This document shows positions 43,207 through 51,166 of a stretch of DNA of 64,000 nucleotides, in pieces. Source of the stretch: Paenibacillus agri (GTDB lineage Bacteria; Bacillota; Bacilli; Paenibacillales; Paenibacillaceae). The translations under genes and the position numbers were made by a program. Within the stretch, counting starts at the first letter, position 1. Each line of letters begins with the position of its first letter. The notes below the pieces were generated by a model. That model was not told the origin of the DNA. It made no database searches and saw only the letters and a program-made list of their open reading frames with translations. The stretch is taken from contig NZ_JABWCS010000221.1 in the NCBI RefSeq assembly GCF_013359945.1, forward strand, positions 124,001-188,000, written 5' to 3'.

Positions 43207-44241
43207 TTGAAAGTTCATGTCACGGATCTAAAACACGGCGACTGTCTTCTGACAGACACTTTCAATAGTGTTGGTCTGCACGTGCTCCCGAAAGGGACTG
43301 TCGTCCAAAGTGAAGAAATCACCATCCTCATCCGGCACAAGATTGATTATGTGGATATTGAGCCGCGCTCCATGCAACAGGGGGGGCAAGTCAATAATCT
43401 AGGGCAGGATCTGAAAGCCAATCTGGATCTTACAATCCAGAATTACGAAGCCATCTTTCTAGAGGCGCTTGCCAAGGGCAGTTTCACCCAGAGCATGGTT
43501 GACAATACGCTTCAGCCCTTGCTAGAGAGTCTGGATGAGCAAAAGGATGTCGTTTCGCTCCTGCTTTTGTTCGAACGTGACGACGTAGATACATACAATC
43601 ATTCCCTGCAAGTCGGATTACTATCGTATTATATCGCTTCCTGGATGGGCCATTCCAAAGCAGAGCGATATGAGATTAGCCGAGCAGGGTATCTGCATGA
43701 CATTGGTAAGAGCCAGGTTCCGGCTGGAATACTGCATCACACAGGCGCTCTAACGCCTTCACAAGAGGAAGAGTTGAAACGCCACACTACATACGGCTAC
43801 GAGATTATTCGTGAATCCATGAAGGATGAAACTACCGCTCTAGTGGCCCTCCAGCATCACGAGTTCGAAGATGGCAGCGGCTATCCGGGCAAACTGCACA
43901 AGAATGATATTCACCCCTATACACGGATCGTGTCTGTCGCAAACACTTACATGGGCATGACGGCTGCGAGAGCCAATCAACCTAAGCAAGGCCTTGTTAC
44001 TGTACTGCGTAAGGTGCATGAGCTCGGATTTGGTAAGCTGAACGGGAAAGCAGTACAAGCATTGACAGGACATCTGCTGCCTAACTTTGTCGGAAAGACA
44101 GTACAGCTCAGCAATGGGGAGATGGGCACCATTGTCATGAACAATCCGCTGGACATGTTCAAACCGCTGGTGAAGGTGGATGAAACTTTCAGAGACTTGT
44201 CCAAGGAGCGTAATCTGTCGGTTGAAGAAGTCTTTATCTAG
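43207..44241 (+). CDS. HD-GYP domain phosphodiesterase
   Basis: 344 residues. A DUF3391-like N-terminal region (about 1-70) precedes an HD-GYP domain with GYLHDIGKSQVP (HD) and ALQHHEFEDGSGYPGKL (HHExxDGxGYP). Such enzymes hydrolyse c-di-GMP in the cytoplasm. Translation starts at TTG 43207 behind AAGGGGTG. A small alarmone synthetase and a diguanylate cyclase are the next genes, each with its own terminator, so they form a functional group but not an operon. Confidence 0.92.
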   Translation: MKVHVTDLKHGDCLLTDTFNSVGLHVLPKGTVVQSEEITILIRHKIDYVDIEPRSMQQGGQVNNLGQDLKANLDLTIQNYEAIFLEALAKGSFTQSMVDNTLQPLLESLDEQKDVVSLLLLFERDDVDTYNHSLQVGLLSYYIASWMGHSKAERYEISRAGYLHDIGKSQVPAGILHHTGALTPSQEEELKRHTTYGYEIIRESMKDETTALVALQHHEFEDGSGYPGKLHKNDIHPYTRIVSVANTYMGMTAARANQPKQGLVTVLRKVHELGFGKLNGKAVQALTGHLLPNFVGKTVQLSNGEMGTIVMNNPLDMFKPLVKVDETFRDLSKERNLSVEEVFI

Positions 44242-44253
44242 TATGCTATGAAA

Positions 44254-44297
44254 ATAAAGCTGTCCTTTGGTCTAACGGCCGGAAGGGCAGTTTTATT
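44254..44297 (+). terminator. Intrinsic terminator after the HD-GYP gene
   Basis: ATAAAGCTGTCCTT pairs with AAGGGCAGTTTTAT across a loop containing CGGCCGG-like bases, followed by TGTTTT. Confidence 0.7.
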
Positions 44298-44381
44298 GTT
44301 TTAATGCCCTTTTTCTTCCAGATTTGAATTCCGGTAGCGGATTGGCTATGATTAATTCATAACCTGATGAAGGAGATTTCC

Positions 44382-45122
44382 ATGAAGACCGAAGATCAAA
44401 TTGAGAAAATGAAAAGATTCCGTAACGAAATTACCCGGTTTATGCTGCTCTACAAGTTCGCACTGGATGAAATGGAGACGAAGGTTGAAATTCTGAAGCA
44501 GGAATTCCAGTCACTTCATGACTATAGTCCCATCGAGCATACGAAATCACGGTTGAAGTCTCCCGAGAGTATTATGAATAAAATGCTGCGCAAGAACTGC
44601 GAGATCTCGCTGGCCTCTGTGAAGCATGATATTAAAGACATTGCGGGCCTGCGTATTACCTGCTCTTTTATTTCTGATATTTATCATGTTAGCGAGATGC
44701 TGCAGAAGCAGGATGACTTGACGGTGCTGGAGATCAAGGATTATATCAAGAATCCCAAGCCCAACGGCTATCAAAGCCTGCATCTGCTGATTCAAGTTCC
44801 GGTATTTATGTCGGACGGTCAGGAACTGGTGTGTGTCGAAGTACAGATCCGTACCATTGCTATGGATTTCTGGGCTAGCCTGGAGCATAAAATCTTCTAT
44901 AAATACAACCAGTCCGTTCCGGAGCGGCTCACTCTCGAATTGAAACAGGCTGCTGAATCTGCGAACATGCTGGATGTGCAGATGGAACGTCTACACCGCG
45001 AGATTAAGGAAATCAAGGATGCACAGGGCGAGGACGACATGATAGAAGACCTGAAGCGGATTATTATCAATAATCAGAAAATTGCCTTGCCTGCCGGCTT
45101 CCTCAAGCTTTTAGGCGAATAA
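44382..45122 (+). CDS. Small alarmone synthetase (RelP/RelQ-type GTP pyrophosphokinase)
   Basis: 246 residues. Contains only the RelA/SpoT synthetase domain, with IEHTKSRLKSPESIMNK (substrate-binding Lys/Arg), DIAGLRITCSF (metal and sugar contacts) and NGYQSLHLLI (guanine site), plus CVEVQIRT...DFWASLEHK (catalytic Glu). No hydrolase, TGS or ACT domain is present. It makes (p)ppGpp from ATP and GTP/GDP. ATG 44382 follows AAGGAG (44370-44375) with spacing 6; an in-frame ATG at 44367 has no ribosome site. Confidence 0.93.
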   Translation: MKTEDQIEKMKRFRNEITRFMLLYKFALDEMETKVEILKQEFQSLHDYSPIEHTKSRLKSPESIMNKMLRKNCEISLASVKHDIKDIAGLRITCSFISDIYHVSEMLQKQDDLTVLEIKDYIKNPKPNGYQSLHLLIQVPVFMSDGQELVCVEVQIRTIAMDFWASLEHKIFYKYNQSVPERLTLELKQAAESANMLDVQMERLHREIKEIKDAQGEDDMIEDLKRIIINNQKIALPAGFLKLLGE

Positions 45123-45154
45123 CAGGACTTGTCATTCTAACAATCTCATTAGTG

Positions 45155-45200
45155 AGCAGAGCAGCGATTCTCCCGTTGGGGGGATCGCTGCTCTGCGTTT
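45155..45200 (+). terminator. Intrinsic terminator after the alarmone synthetase gene
   Basis: GCAGAGCAGCGAT pairs with ATCGCTGCTCTGC in a long hairpin, followed by GTTTTG. Confidence 0.8.
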
Positions 45201-45342
45201 TGGGCTATCATGGCGGGGAGCATATATGATAGATATGGCATTTTTTTCTTACCGTTCATGTGATGCTTTCGTTTATAATAAAATTAATCAAATTAACCAT
45301 TGTTTTATTGTAAGGGTCACGTAAAAACACAGGGGGTGCAGG

Positions 45343-46950
45343 ATGCCTTTACACCAAGAAGCCCATTTGGGTCGCAGACAAAAAATAGGCCTTACAGCGC
45401 TCCTTATTGGCTTGGTAACAATGGTCTTTGTCCTAACCTCAGCTATTCTTTTGATTGCATCTTACCAATCCGAGAAGGAATCCCTGACCGAAACGACATT
45501 GAATCTGAACTACGCGAATGCAAGTCGGATGAGTCAAACGGCAGAGTCACTCTTTCAATCCATGCTCAGCACCCTGGATTTTAGTGCGCATAACCTCATG
45601 AGTGCAGATGGACCAACGGAAGACCTGTACAATCATTATCTTGAGTTAATGCGACAAAGCAGCAGTTATTTCAATTCGATAGCTTTGGTGAACGAGAACG
45701 GGATGATCCGTAATGTGTCTCCAGAATCGCTGGGAACCGCCGGGCTACTGTATACCAGCAAACCAGTATTGGATGCTCTGGCCGCAAAGAAGACTTATAT
45801 CTCACAGCCGTATATTACGAAAAACACCGCAAAAATGACTATGTTCATAAGCGAGCCCTTATTCGACAGTGAGGGGCGATATCAGGGGATGCTGGGTGGT
45901 ACCGTATACCTTGAGGATAAGAATATCTTCAGTATGATTTTTGAAAATAATGAGAGGGATGAGACCGGCTCATATTATTATATCGTGGATTCTAAGGGGC
46001 ATCTGCTGTATCATCCGGATAAAACGCGAATCGGTGAGGATATCAGTACTAATAAAGCGGTTGTGGAGCTAATGAAAGGTCACAGCGGCGAACAAGAGGT
46101 TATGAATACCGGCGGTGTGAAAATGCTGGCCGGATATGCTAATGTTCCCACTAGCGGCTGGGGGGTTGTGGTGGTGTCCCCTGTCGAGGTGATCCACAAG
46201 CAGATTATAGGCCATATGGAGAAAATCTTTTGGTATACTCTGCTACCTTTCGTGCTGTTGCTGGCCGTTGTTATTATAGTGGCCCGCAGGCTTGCTAGTC
46301 CCTTCGTTTATCTCGCGAATTTGGTAAGCAAAGTCGGGAAGGGAAAGATGGAAATTCCTGCTGCCAGATCCCACTGGAACAGGGAAGCTGATTTGCTGAC
46401 CAAGACGCTTTTTACAGCTCTAACAGTCATGCAGAAGCAGACGGATCAATTAACACGGCATGCCATGACGGATGCCTTGACCGGCCTTGCGAACCGCAGA
46501 GCTCTGGAGCTAATAATGGAGGAATGGATTGCAGAACGTACACCGTTCTCTCTGATTGTAATGGACGTGGATAAATTCAAATTTGTTAATGATACCTATG
46601 GCCATCTCACCGGGGATGAGGTACTGAAGCGTGTTGCCACGGTTCTAGCGGCATCCGTCAGACCAGGCGATATTTGCAGCCGTTATGGCGGAGAGGAATT
46701 TATTATTTTGCTGGCTAATACACGAGTGGAGGATGCTTATATTGTGGCTGAACGCTTCCGTTTAGCGCTGGCAGCAAGCGAGGCCCCAACCGTGACGCCA
46801 ATAACCGTATCGCAGGGCATTGCCCAGTATCCAACCCATGGACAGTCCAGCGAAATGCTGCTGAGGAATGCGGATCAGGCGCTGTATTATGCCAAAAATA
46901 CGGGAAGAAATAAAACGATAATCTCCGGCAGTGAATCGGAGCAAGCGTGA
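45343..46950 (+). CDS. Membrane diguanylate cyclase with Cache sensor
   Basis: 535 residues. Two helices (about 16-40 and 290-312) flank a double-Cache extracellular sensor of about 240 residues; a HAMP-like linker and a GGDEF domain follow. The active-site GGEEF is at 449-453 and an inhibitory I-site RPGD at 440-443, five residues before it, so the enzyme makes c-di-GMP from two GTP and is product-inhibited. ATG 45343 follows AGGGGGTGCAGG. The HD-GYP phosphodiesterase is 1.1 kb upstream. Confidence 0.93.
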   Translation: MPLHQEAHLGRRQKIGLTALLIGLVTMVFVLTSAILLIASYQSEKESLTETTLNLNYANASRMSQTAESLFQSMLSTLDFSAHNLMSADGPTEDLYNHYLELMRQSSSYFNSIALVNENGMIRNVSPESLGTAGLLYTSKPVLDALAAKKTYISQPYITKNTAKMTMFISEPLFDSEGRYQGMLGGTVYLEDKNIFSMIFENNERDETGSYYYIVDSKGHLLYHPDKTRIGEDISTNKAVVELMKGHSGEQEVMNTGGVKMLAGYANVPTSGWGVVVVSPVEVIHKQIIGHMEKIFWYTLLPFVLLLAVVIIVARRLASPFVYLANLVSKVGKGKMEIPAARSHWNREADLLTKTLFTALTVMQKQTDQLTRHAMTDALTGLANRRALELIMEEWIAERTPFSLIVMDVDKFKFVNDTYGHLTGDEVLKRVATVLAASVRPGDICSRYGGEEFIILLANTRVEDAYIVAERFRLALAASEAPTVTPITVSQGIAQYPTHGQSSEMLLRNADQALYYAKNTGRNKTIISGSESEQA

Positions 46951-46985
46951 TTTGTGCATTAACGACAGGTTTGGAGGAGTATCTT

Positions 46986-47126
46986 TTGTCGAATGATGTG
47001 CTAATTCTGGAGAATCCTGCGAACGCGGGTGCATTGCTTGGTAAGGAATAGTTTGAAGTGATCGTCCTGCCGCTGCGAATTCGGTCGGATTCCGCGATTG
47101 CCCGGGTAATCGCCAGGGTTGGCTGA
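46986..47126 (+). pseudogene. Degraded open frame of unknown origin
   Basis: After the ribosome-site-like GGAGGAG at 46973 a frame from TTG 46986 reads SNDVLILENPANAGALLGKE, then a stop, then FEVIVLPLRIRSDSAIAR and VIARVG before a second stop. The composition looks protein-like on both sides of the first stop. This suggests a disabled gene fragment of about 45 codons; no family was recognised. Confidence 0.35.
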
Positions 47127-47227
47127 TGGACTGGGCAATATAAAAAATCTGCACCTGGGCCTAGGCAAACACATATCTTACCTTAGAGAGTCCAAAATTG
47201 GGATGAACAGAAGGGTAGGAATGTATT

Positions 47228-48043
47228 TTGACTTCTTATATGGATTATACGTCTCCAGGGACGCAATTTACTGCGGATGTGAACAAAAGCCCGCTTTTCA
47301 AAAAAGATGATCGGAACTTTATCAATGTGCTGTCTGTTCAACAATTGAACACGCTGGAGAACACTTCACTGCTGGATATCTTCCTCAGTAAATCCAATGT
47401 GGTAGAACCCCATTATCATCAGAATGCGGCAGAACTGGTCTATTGCATCTGTGGTTCGGCTGTGGTTTCACTAATTAACCCGTTCACGAATGAGCTTTTG
47501 CACTTTCCGATCACCCCAGGCCAAGTAGCGAATGTTCCGCAAGGCTGGTGGCATTACGAGGTGGCTACGATGGATGACACGCATTTGCTGGCTATTTTTG
47601 ATGCGCCAATTCCAGAGGTTATCCTGGGTTCGGATATTCTGAAGCTTACTCCGACCAATGTGCTCGCCCATACTTACTGCCTGGATGAAGCTAAAGTAAA
47701 AGACGCGCTCGCTCCTATTCAAAAGAAGACCTTCATCGGTCCACCGGTGGGCTGTGTAAAAGGGGCGGTCAAGGGCAAGATGGAGAATGCGATGCCGAAT
47801 CTCCATCCTCATGGTCAATCTCCTTATGGAGCTATCCCTCAGCAATATGGTCAATCTCCTCAGCCCCAATGGAATGCACCTCAACAAGGGTGGGCACAGA
47901 CACCGCAGCCTTATGCACAAGCACCACAGCCCTATGGCCAACCCGTGTATACCCATCAAGTGTATGGACAGAGCAATCGGCAGCAGCCGTATGCACAACA
48001 GCAGCCGAACGTACAATACGTCGGAGCACCCGAATCCTTCTAA
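47228..48043 (+). CDS. Cupin-domain protein with Pro/Gln/Tyr-rich tail
   Basis: 271 residues. A germin/oxalate decarboxylase-like cupin core lies at about 55-150 with metal-ligand pattern HYHQNAAELVY and PQGWWHYE. From about residue 190 the protein changes to a low-complexity tail of Pro, Gln, Tyr and Gly repeats (QQYGQSPQPQ, PQPYAQAPQPYGQP). Tails of this type are seen in spore-coat or exosporium proteins, but that role is inferred. The start is TTG 47228 behind GAAGGGTAGG. The hairpin at 48056 terminates the gene. Confidence 0.8.
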   Translation: MTSYMDYTSPGTQFTADVNKSPLFKKDDRNFINVLSVQQLNTLENTSLLDIFLSKSNVVEPHYHQNAAELVYCICGSAVVSLINPFTNELLHFPITPGQVANVPQGWWHYEVATMDDTHLLAIFDAPIPEVILGSDILKLTPTNVLAHTYCLDEAKVKDALAPIQKKTFIGPPVGCVKGAVKGKMENAMPNLHPHGQSPYGAIPQQYGQSPQPQWNAPQQGWAQTPQPYAQAPQPYGQPVYTHQVYGQSNRQQPYAQQQPNVQYVGAPESF

Positions 48044-48055
48044 CCCTCAGATGTC

Positions 48056-48103
48056 AAAGGGCGTCCACCAAGCCGGAACAATGGCTGCGGTGACGCCCTT
48101 TAT
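48056..48103. terminator. Bidirectional terminator
   Basis: AAAGGGCGTC (48056-48065) with ACC pairs with GGT plus GACGCCCTTT; A and T tracts flank it. It separates the cupin gene and the converging YhdH-type gene. Confidence 0.75.
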
Positions 48104-48119
48104 TTAGCATATATAATCT

Positions 48120-49127
48120 TTAGGATAAAGAAACAAGCACACGTCCGCGGGTCCGGAAATTCAGAATATCCTCCAGCGCTTCAGGCAGTTCCTCCAGGGT
48201 CACTTCCCGGTCTACTAGAAGCTCCAGGTCATCAGGTTTTAAATCGCTTGCCATGCGTACCCAGACGCTTGCTCTAGTTTCCGCATCACAGAACACGGAA
48301 TCAATACCTAGCAGGTTGACTCCCCTAAGGATAAACGGCAGAACGGTAGTCGGTAAGGCGGTCCCTGCGGTCAACCCGCTTGCAGCTACAGACCCCTTGT
48401 AAGCGAGCTTGCTCAGGACGGCTGACAGTGTAGTCCCACCGACAGAATCGACGGCAGCCTGCCATAATTGTCTGTCCAGGGGTTTGGTGGATGTCCCAAG
48501 CACATCTTCACGGGAGAGGATTTCCTCAGCGCCCAATGCTTGGAGATAGTCTCCGGCCGCGCTGTTTCCAGTACTGGCTGCGACGCTGTACTCCTTGGCA
48601 GCCAGCATGGCGACAGCAGCTCCGCCGACACCGCCGGTAGCTCCGGTGACCAGCACTGTTCCTTTTTCAGGAGACAGTCCATGCTCTTCAAGTCCTTGAA
48701 TGGACAAGGCAGCTGTAAAGCCGGCGGTGCCATAGATCATAGCTTCTCTTAAGCTAAGACCGTCCGGGAGGGGTGTGATCCAATCTGCGGGAATACGTGC
48801 ATACTGGCTAAAGCCGCCAAAATGAGTTACGCCAATGCCATAGCCGCAAGCGATCACGGGCTGGCCTTCGGTAAAACGTTCGTCGCTAGACGAGACTACA
48901 TAGCCTGACAAGTCTACGCCCGGGATGAATGGATATGATTTGAGAATTTTCCCATCGGGAATGCTGGCTAAACCATCCTTATAGTTTACACTGGAATAAG
49001 CGACCTTGATGATAACTTCTCCGGCAGGCAGGTCTGCCAAGGTAAGAGATTTGATGCCGACAGAGAAAGAGTTATCGGTCTTATCAACGATCAGGGCTTG
49101 AAATGAGTCTGGTAGTTGTGAGTTCAT
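48120..49127 (-). CDS. YhdH/YhfP-type acryloyl-CoA reductase (MDR family)
   Basis: 335 residues of the medium-chain dehydrogenase family without catalytic zinc. The N-terminal GroES-like half (SSVNYKDGLASIPDGKI, PFIPGVDLSGYV) and the cofactor motif VTGATGGVGGAAVAML at about 155-170 match YhdH/YhfP/AcuI proteins, NADPH-dependent reductases of acryloyl-CoA-like or quinone substrates. ATG 49127 follows AAAGGAGTCC. It is divergent from a TetR regulator, and its -35 region overlaps a palindrome, so TetR repression is likely. Confidence 0.9.
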   Translation of the reverse strand: MNSQLPDSFQALIVDKTDNSFSVGIKSLTLADLPAGEVIIKVAYSSVNYKDGLASIPDGKILKSYPFIPGVDLSGYVVSSSDERFTEGQPVIACGYGIGVTHFGGFSQYARIPADWITPLPDGLSLREAMIYGTAGFTAALSIQGLEEHGLSPEKGTVLVTGATGGVGGAAVAMLAAKEYSVAASTGNSAAGDYLQALGAEEILSREDVLGTSTKPLDRQLWQAAVDSVGGTTLSAVLSKLAYKGSVAASGLTAGTALPTTVLPFILRGVNLLGIDSVFCDAETRASVWVRMASDLKPDDLELLVDREVTLEELPEALEDILNFRTRGRVLVSLS

Positions 49128-49164
49128 GTACGAAGGACTCCTTTGCTCGAAGTGAAATGTAAGA

Positions 49165-49196
49165 CAGTTATATAATATTTATTCTGACCGGTCAAC
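49165..49196 (-). promoter_or_regulatory. Promoter of the YhdH-type gene
   Basis: On the minus strand TTGACC (49190-49195) and TATAAC (about 49167-49172) are spaced by 17. The -35 box overlaps the TGACCGGTCA palindrome, so a bound repressor would block RNA polymerase. Confidence 0.55.
49185..49194. promoter_or_regulatory. Candidate TetR operator
   Basis: TGACCGGTCA is a perfect ten-base palindrome in the gap between the divergent YhdH-type and TetR genes. TetR-family repressors commonly recognise TGACC-GGTCA-type half-sites. A single copy was seen. Confidence 0.6.
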
Positions 49197-49248
49197 TTTT
49201 TTATGTCTGTGATATAATATGCATTATTACCCGTTTATTGGAGGTATT

Positions 49249-49860
49249 ATGGTACGTTATAAGAAATCTGAGGAAAAACGCAAGCAAATCCTCTCCGCAG
49301 CCTTTCGGGCGTTGGCCGAATATGGATATGATGCCGTGACACTACAAGTGATAGCGGATCACGCCGAGGTGAGCAAGGGGGTAGTACATTACTATTTTGA
49401 GAATAAGGAAGCTGTCCTGACGGAGCTGCTGGAGTGGCTGACCGCCAAAATCTATGAAAAAGAACACGCAGCTGTTCAGCAACAGACGACGGCTACTGGT
49501 AAGCTGGAAGCGTACATCGATGCCGTGTTCGTTTCCCCGGAGAAGAATCGCTCCTTTTACCGGGTCTACCTGGATTTTCTGGCCCGGGCCAGCCGACTTC
49601 CTGTGTACCGTGAAATCAATCAGCGATTCTATGATAACTGTACCCGCATTAGCACAGAGGTGCTGTTGCTCGGTCAGAAGGAGGGGCTATACGCCGCCCA
49701 TCTCTCCCCGGATACAACGGCTCCGGTTATCCGGGCTGTGATTGACGGTTGTCTGATTCAATGGCTAATGTCGGACCGGGATGATCTGCATGCTGTTTTT
49801 AAAAAATCCTGTTATGATGCGGTGTTCAATGTGCTTAGCAAGGGACCGGGACCCATTTGA
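49249..49860 (+). CDS. TetR family transcriptional regulator
   Basis: 203 residues. The helix-turn-helix is at about 25-50 (TLQVIADHAEVSKGVVHYYFENKEA gives the pattern; shown here only in part). The ligand-binding domain follows (about 70-195). ATG 49249 has TTGGAGGT upstream and is preferred to ATG 49219. Divergent from the YhdH-type gene with a palindrome between them, so it probably represses that gene and itself. Its C-terminus PGPI ends shortly before a phosphatase gene. Confidence 0.9.
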   Translation: MVRYKKSEEKRKQILSAAFRALAEYGYDAVTLQVIADHAEVSKGVVHYYFENKEAVLTELLEWLTAKIYEKEHAAVQQQTTATGKLEAYIDAVFVSPEKNRSFYRVYLDFLARASRLPVYREINQRFYDNCTRISTEVLLLGQKEGLYAAHLSPDTTAPVIRAVIDGCLIQWLMSDRDDLHAVFKKSCYDAVFNVLSKGPGPI

Positions 49861-49967
49861 GATTGGGGAGCTTTGCATACTGCACTCAAAGATCCAGGAC
49901 AAGAAGCCATTGTTGAGCGGCTGCACGAACTTTATTGGGGAATGAGGTGGCAACGATAAGCGGAAAT

Positions 49968-50525
49968 ATGAAAATTGGACTGCTCAGACATTTTAAAGTT
50001 GATTTGCAGACAGAGAGAACATGGATGAGCGCGAAGCAATTCAATGCTTGGGTGGACGAATATAATGTGTGCGGCATACAAATGCCTCAGGCCGTAAATG
50101 TTCTTGATGGAGACTGGAGCCGATGCTTGTCGAGCAATCTATATCGAGCGGCTGAAACAGCCCAAACGATGTACACCGGAGAAATTGTTATAACGGACCA
50201 GCTCAGGGAGATCGATGTTCGTGCATTTACCAAACTCCCTATAAAGCTGCCTTTAAGCTGGTGGATGGTGATCGGAAGGCTAGCTTGGTATGGGTCACAT
50301 CACTCTCAGCAAGAGAGCAGGAGAGAGACAATATTAAGAGCAAGCAGTGTCATTGATCAGCTGGAACAAGCTCAAAACGCAGCTACATTGCTCGTGACAC
50401 ACGGCGCGTTTATGAAGGTTCTCCGTAAGGAGTTGCTGCGGAGGGGATACCAGGGGGAATCATTTACTGTTCCGAAAAATGGTGGCTTGTACACGTTTGA
50501 GAAGTCTCTTACGTTGGGTAGATAG
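49968..50525 (+). CDS. Histidine phosphatase superfamily protein
   Basis: 185 residues with the phosphoglycerate-mutase-like fold: the phospho-His motif LLRHFKVD (RHG is here RHF), SSNLYRAAETAQ (Arg of the second phosphate site) and the late LLVTHGAFM (catalytic His). The substrate of such small members cannot be predicted. Upstream in-frame TTG 49935 and GTG 49947 exist; ATG 49968 is chosen because the RHF motif normally lies within ten residues of the start. Confidence 0.8.
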   Translation: MKIGLLRHFKVDLQTERTWMSAKQFNAWVDEYNVCGIQMPQAVNVLDGDWSRCLSSNLYRAAETAQTMYTGEIVITDQLREIDVRAFTKLPIKLPLSWWMVIGRLAWYGSHHSQQESRRETILRASSVIDQLEQAQNAATLLVTHGAFMKVLRKELLRRGYQGESFTVPKNGGLYTFEKSLTLGR

Positions 50526-50526
50526 C

Positions 50527-50788
50527 GAGCATTATTATAGTTAAGCTCTCCTCATCTTCTGGTCAGTGGGCTCCGGGGATTGCGGCACTTGGTGCCAGGA
50601 CCGAGATACTTAATATTGGTGTGAGCAAGAACCATCGAAGAAAATGGATCGGCAGTATCCTGTTGCAACATGCAGAAGAGGTAGTGAAGTCTTGCGGAGC
50701 CTGCTGCCTGCTTACTTTGCCGGAACAATCACCTGAGCTCATGTTTGAGCTTAGGAGGGAATTGAATAGCAGGAAAATATACCGTTAA
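50527..50788 (+). pseudogene. GNAT acetyltransferase C-terminal relic
   Basis: Without a start codon, the frame reads through GARTEILNIGVSKNHRRK and then WIGSILLQHAEEVVKSCG before ending at TAA 50786-50788. NHRRK-IG-ILLQHAEE is the acetyl-CoA-binding motif A (RRxGIG) of GNAT enzymes, with Trp replacing the first Gly. The N-terminal half of the domain is missing. Fragment of about 85 codons. Confidence 0.6.
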
Positions 50789-51166
50789 TTACTTCGTTTC
50801 ACCTTATTTTTCGTGAATAAATGGAATTTATCCCGTTATTAACCTCTTTTATCCCGTAATACTCTAGTATTGAGGCGATTAACAGGAGTTTTTCCAGTTA
50901 TTCTTTGATAAGAAGAGAATTTAAGAAAAATAACTGGAACTATTCCAGTTACTCCATTACTCTACAGGGTTGAAGGGAGACTTTCGATGCATTTGTCGCT
51001 TGGAGCGGGTTATACTGTGTCTTAATGTCGTTTCTTTTGGATATCCTGACAATGATCAGCCGATAGGCGGGGGATTGAAATTTCCATCTATTGTAATGGG
51101 AATCTATCTCCTATAGTATGAGAGTTGTACAGCGGAAGCAGAAATGGAGACAAGGGGGCAGAATGT
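50789..51166. repeat. Gene-free interval with nested inverted repeats
   Basis: Three copies of TTCCAGTTA or its complement occur at 50892-50900, 50931-50939 (as TAACTGGAA) and 50943-50951. Copies two and three form AACTGGAA-CTA-TTCCAGTT, copies one and two a wider inverted repeat spaced by about 30 bases. Two TTTATCCCGT-like segments precede them at about 50827-50860. No gene, riboswitch or clear promoter was recognised, although the malic enzyme promoter should lie near the right end. Confidence 0.55.
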
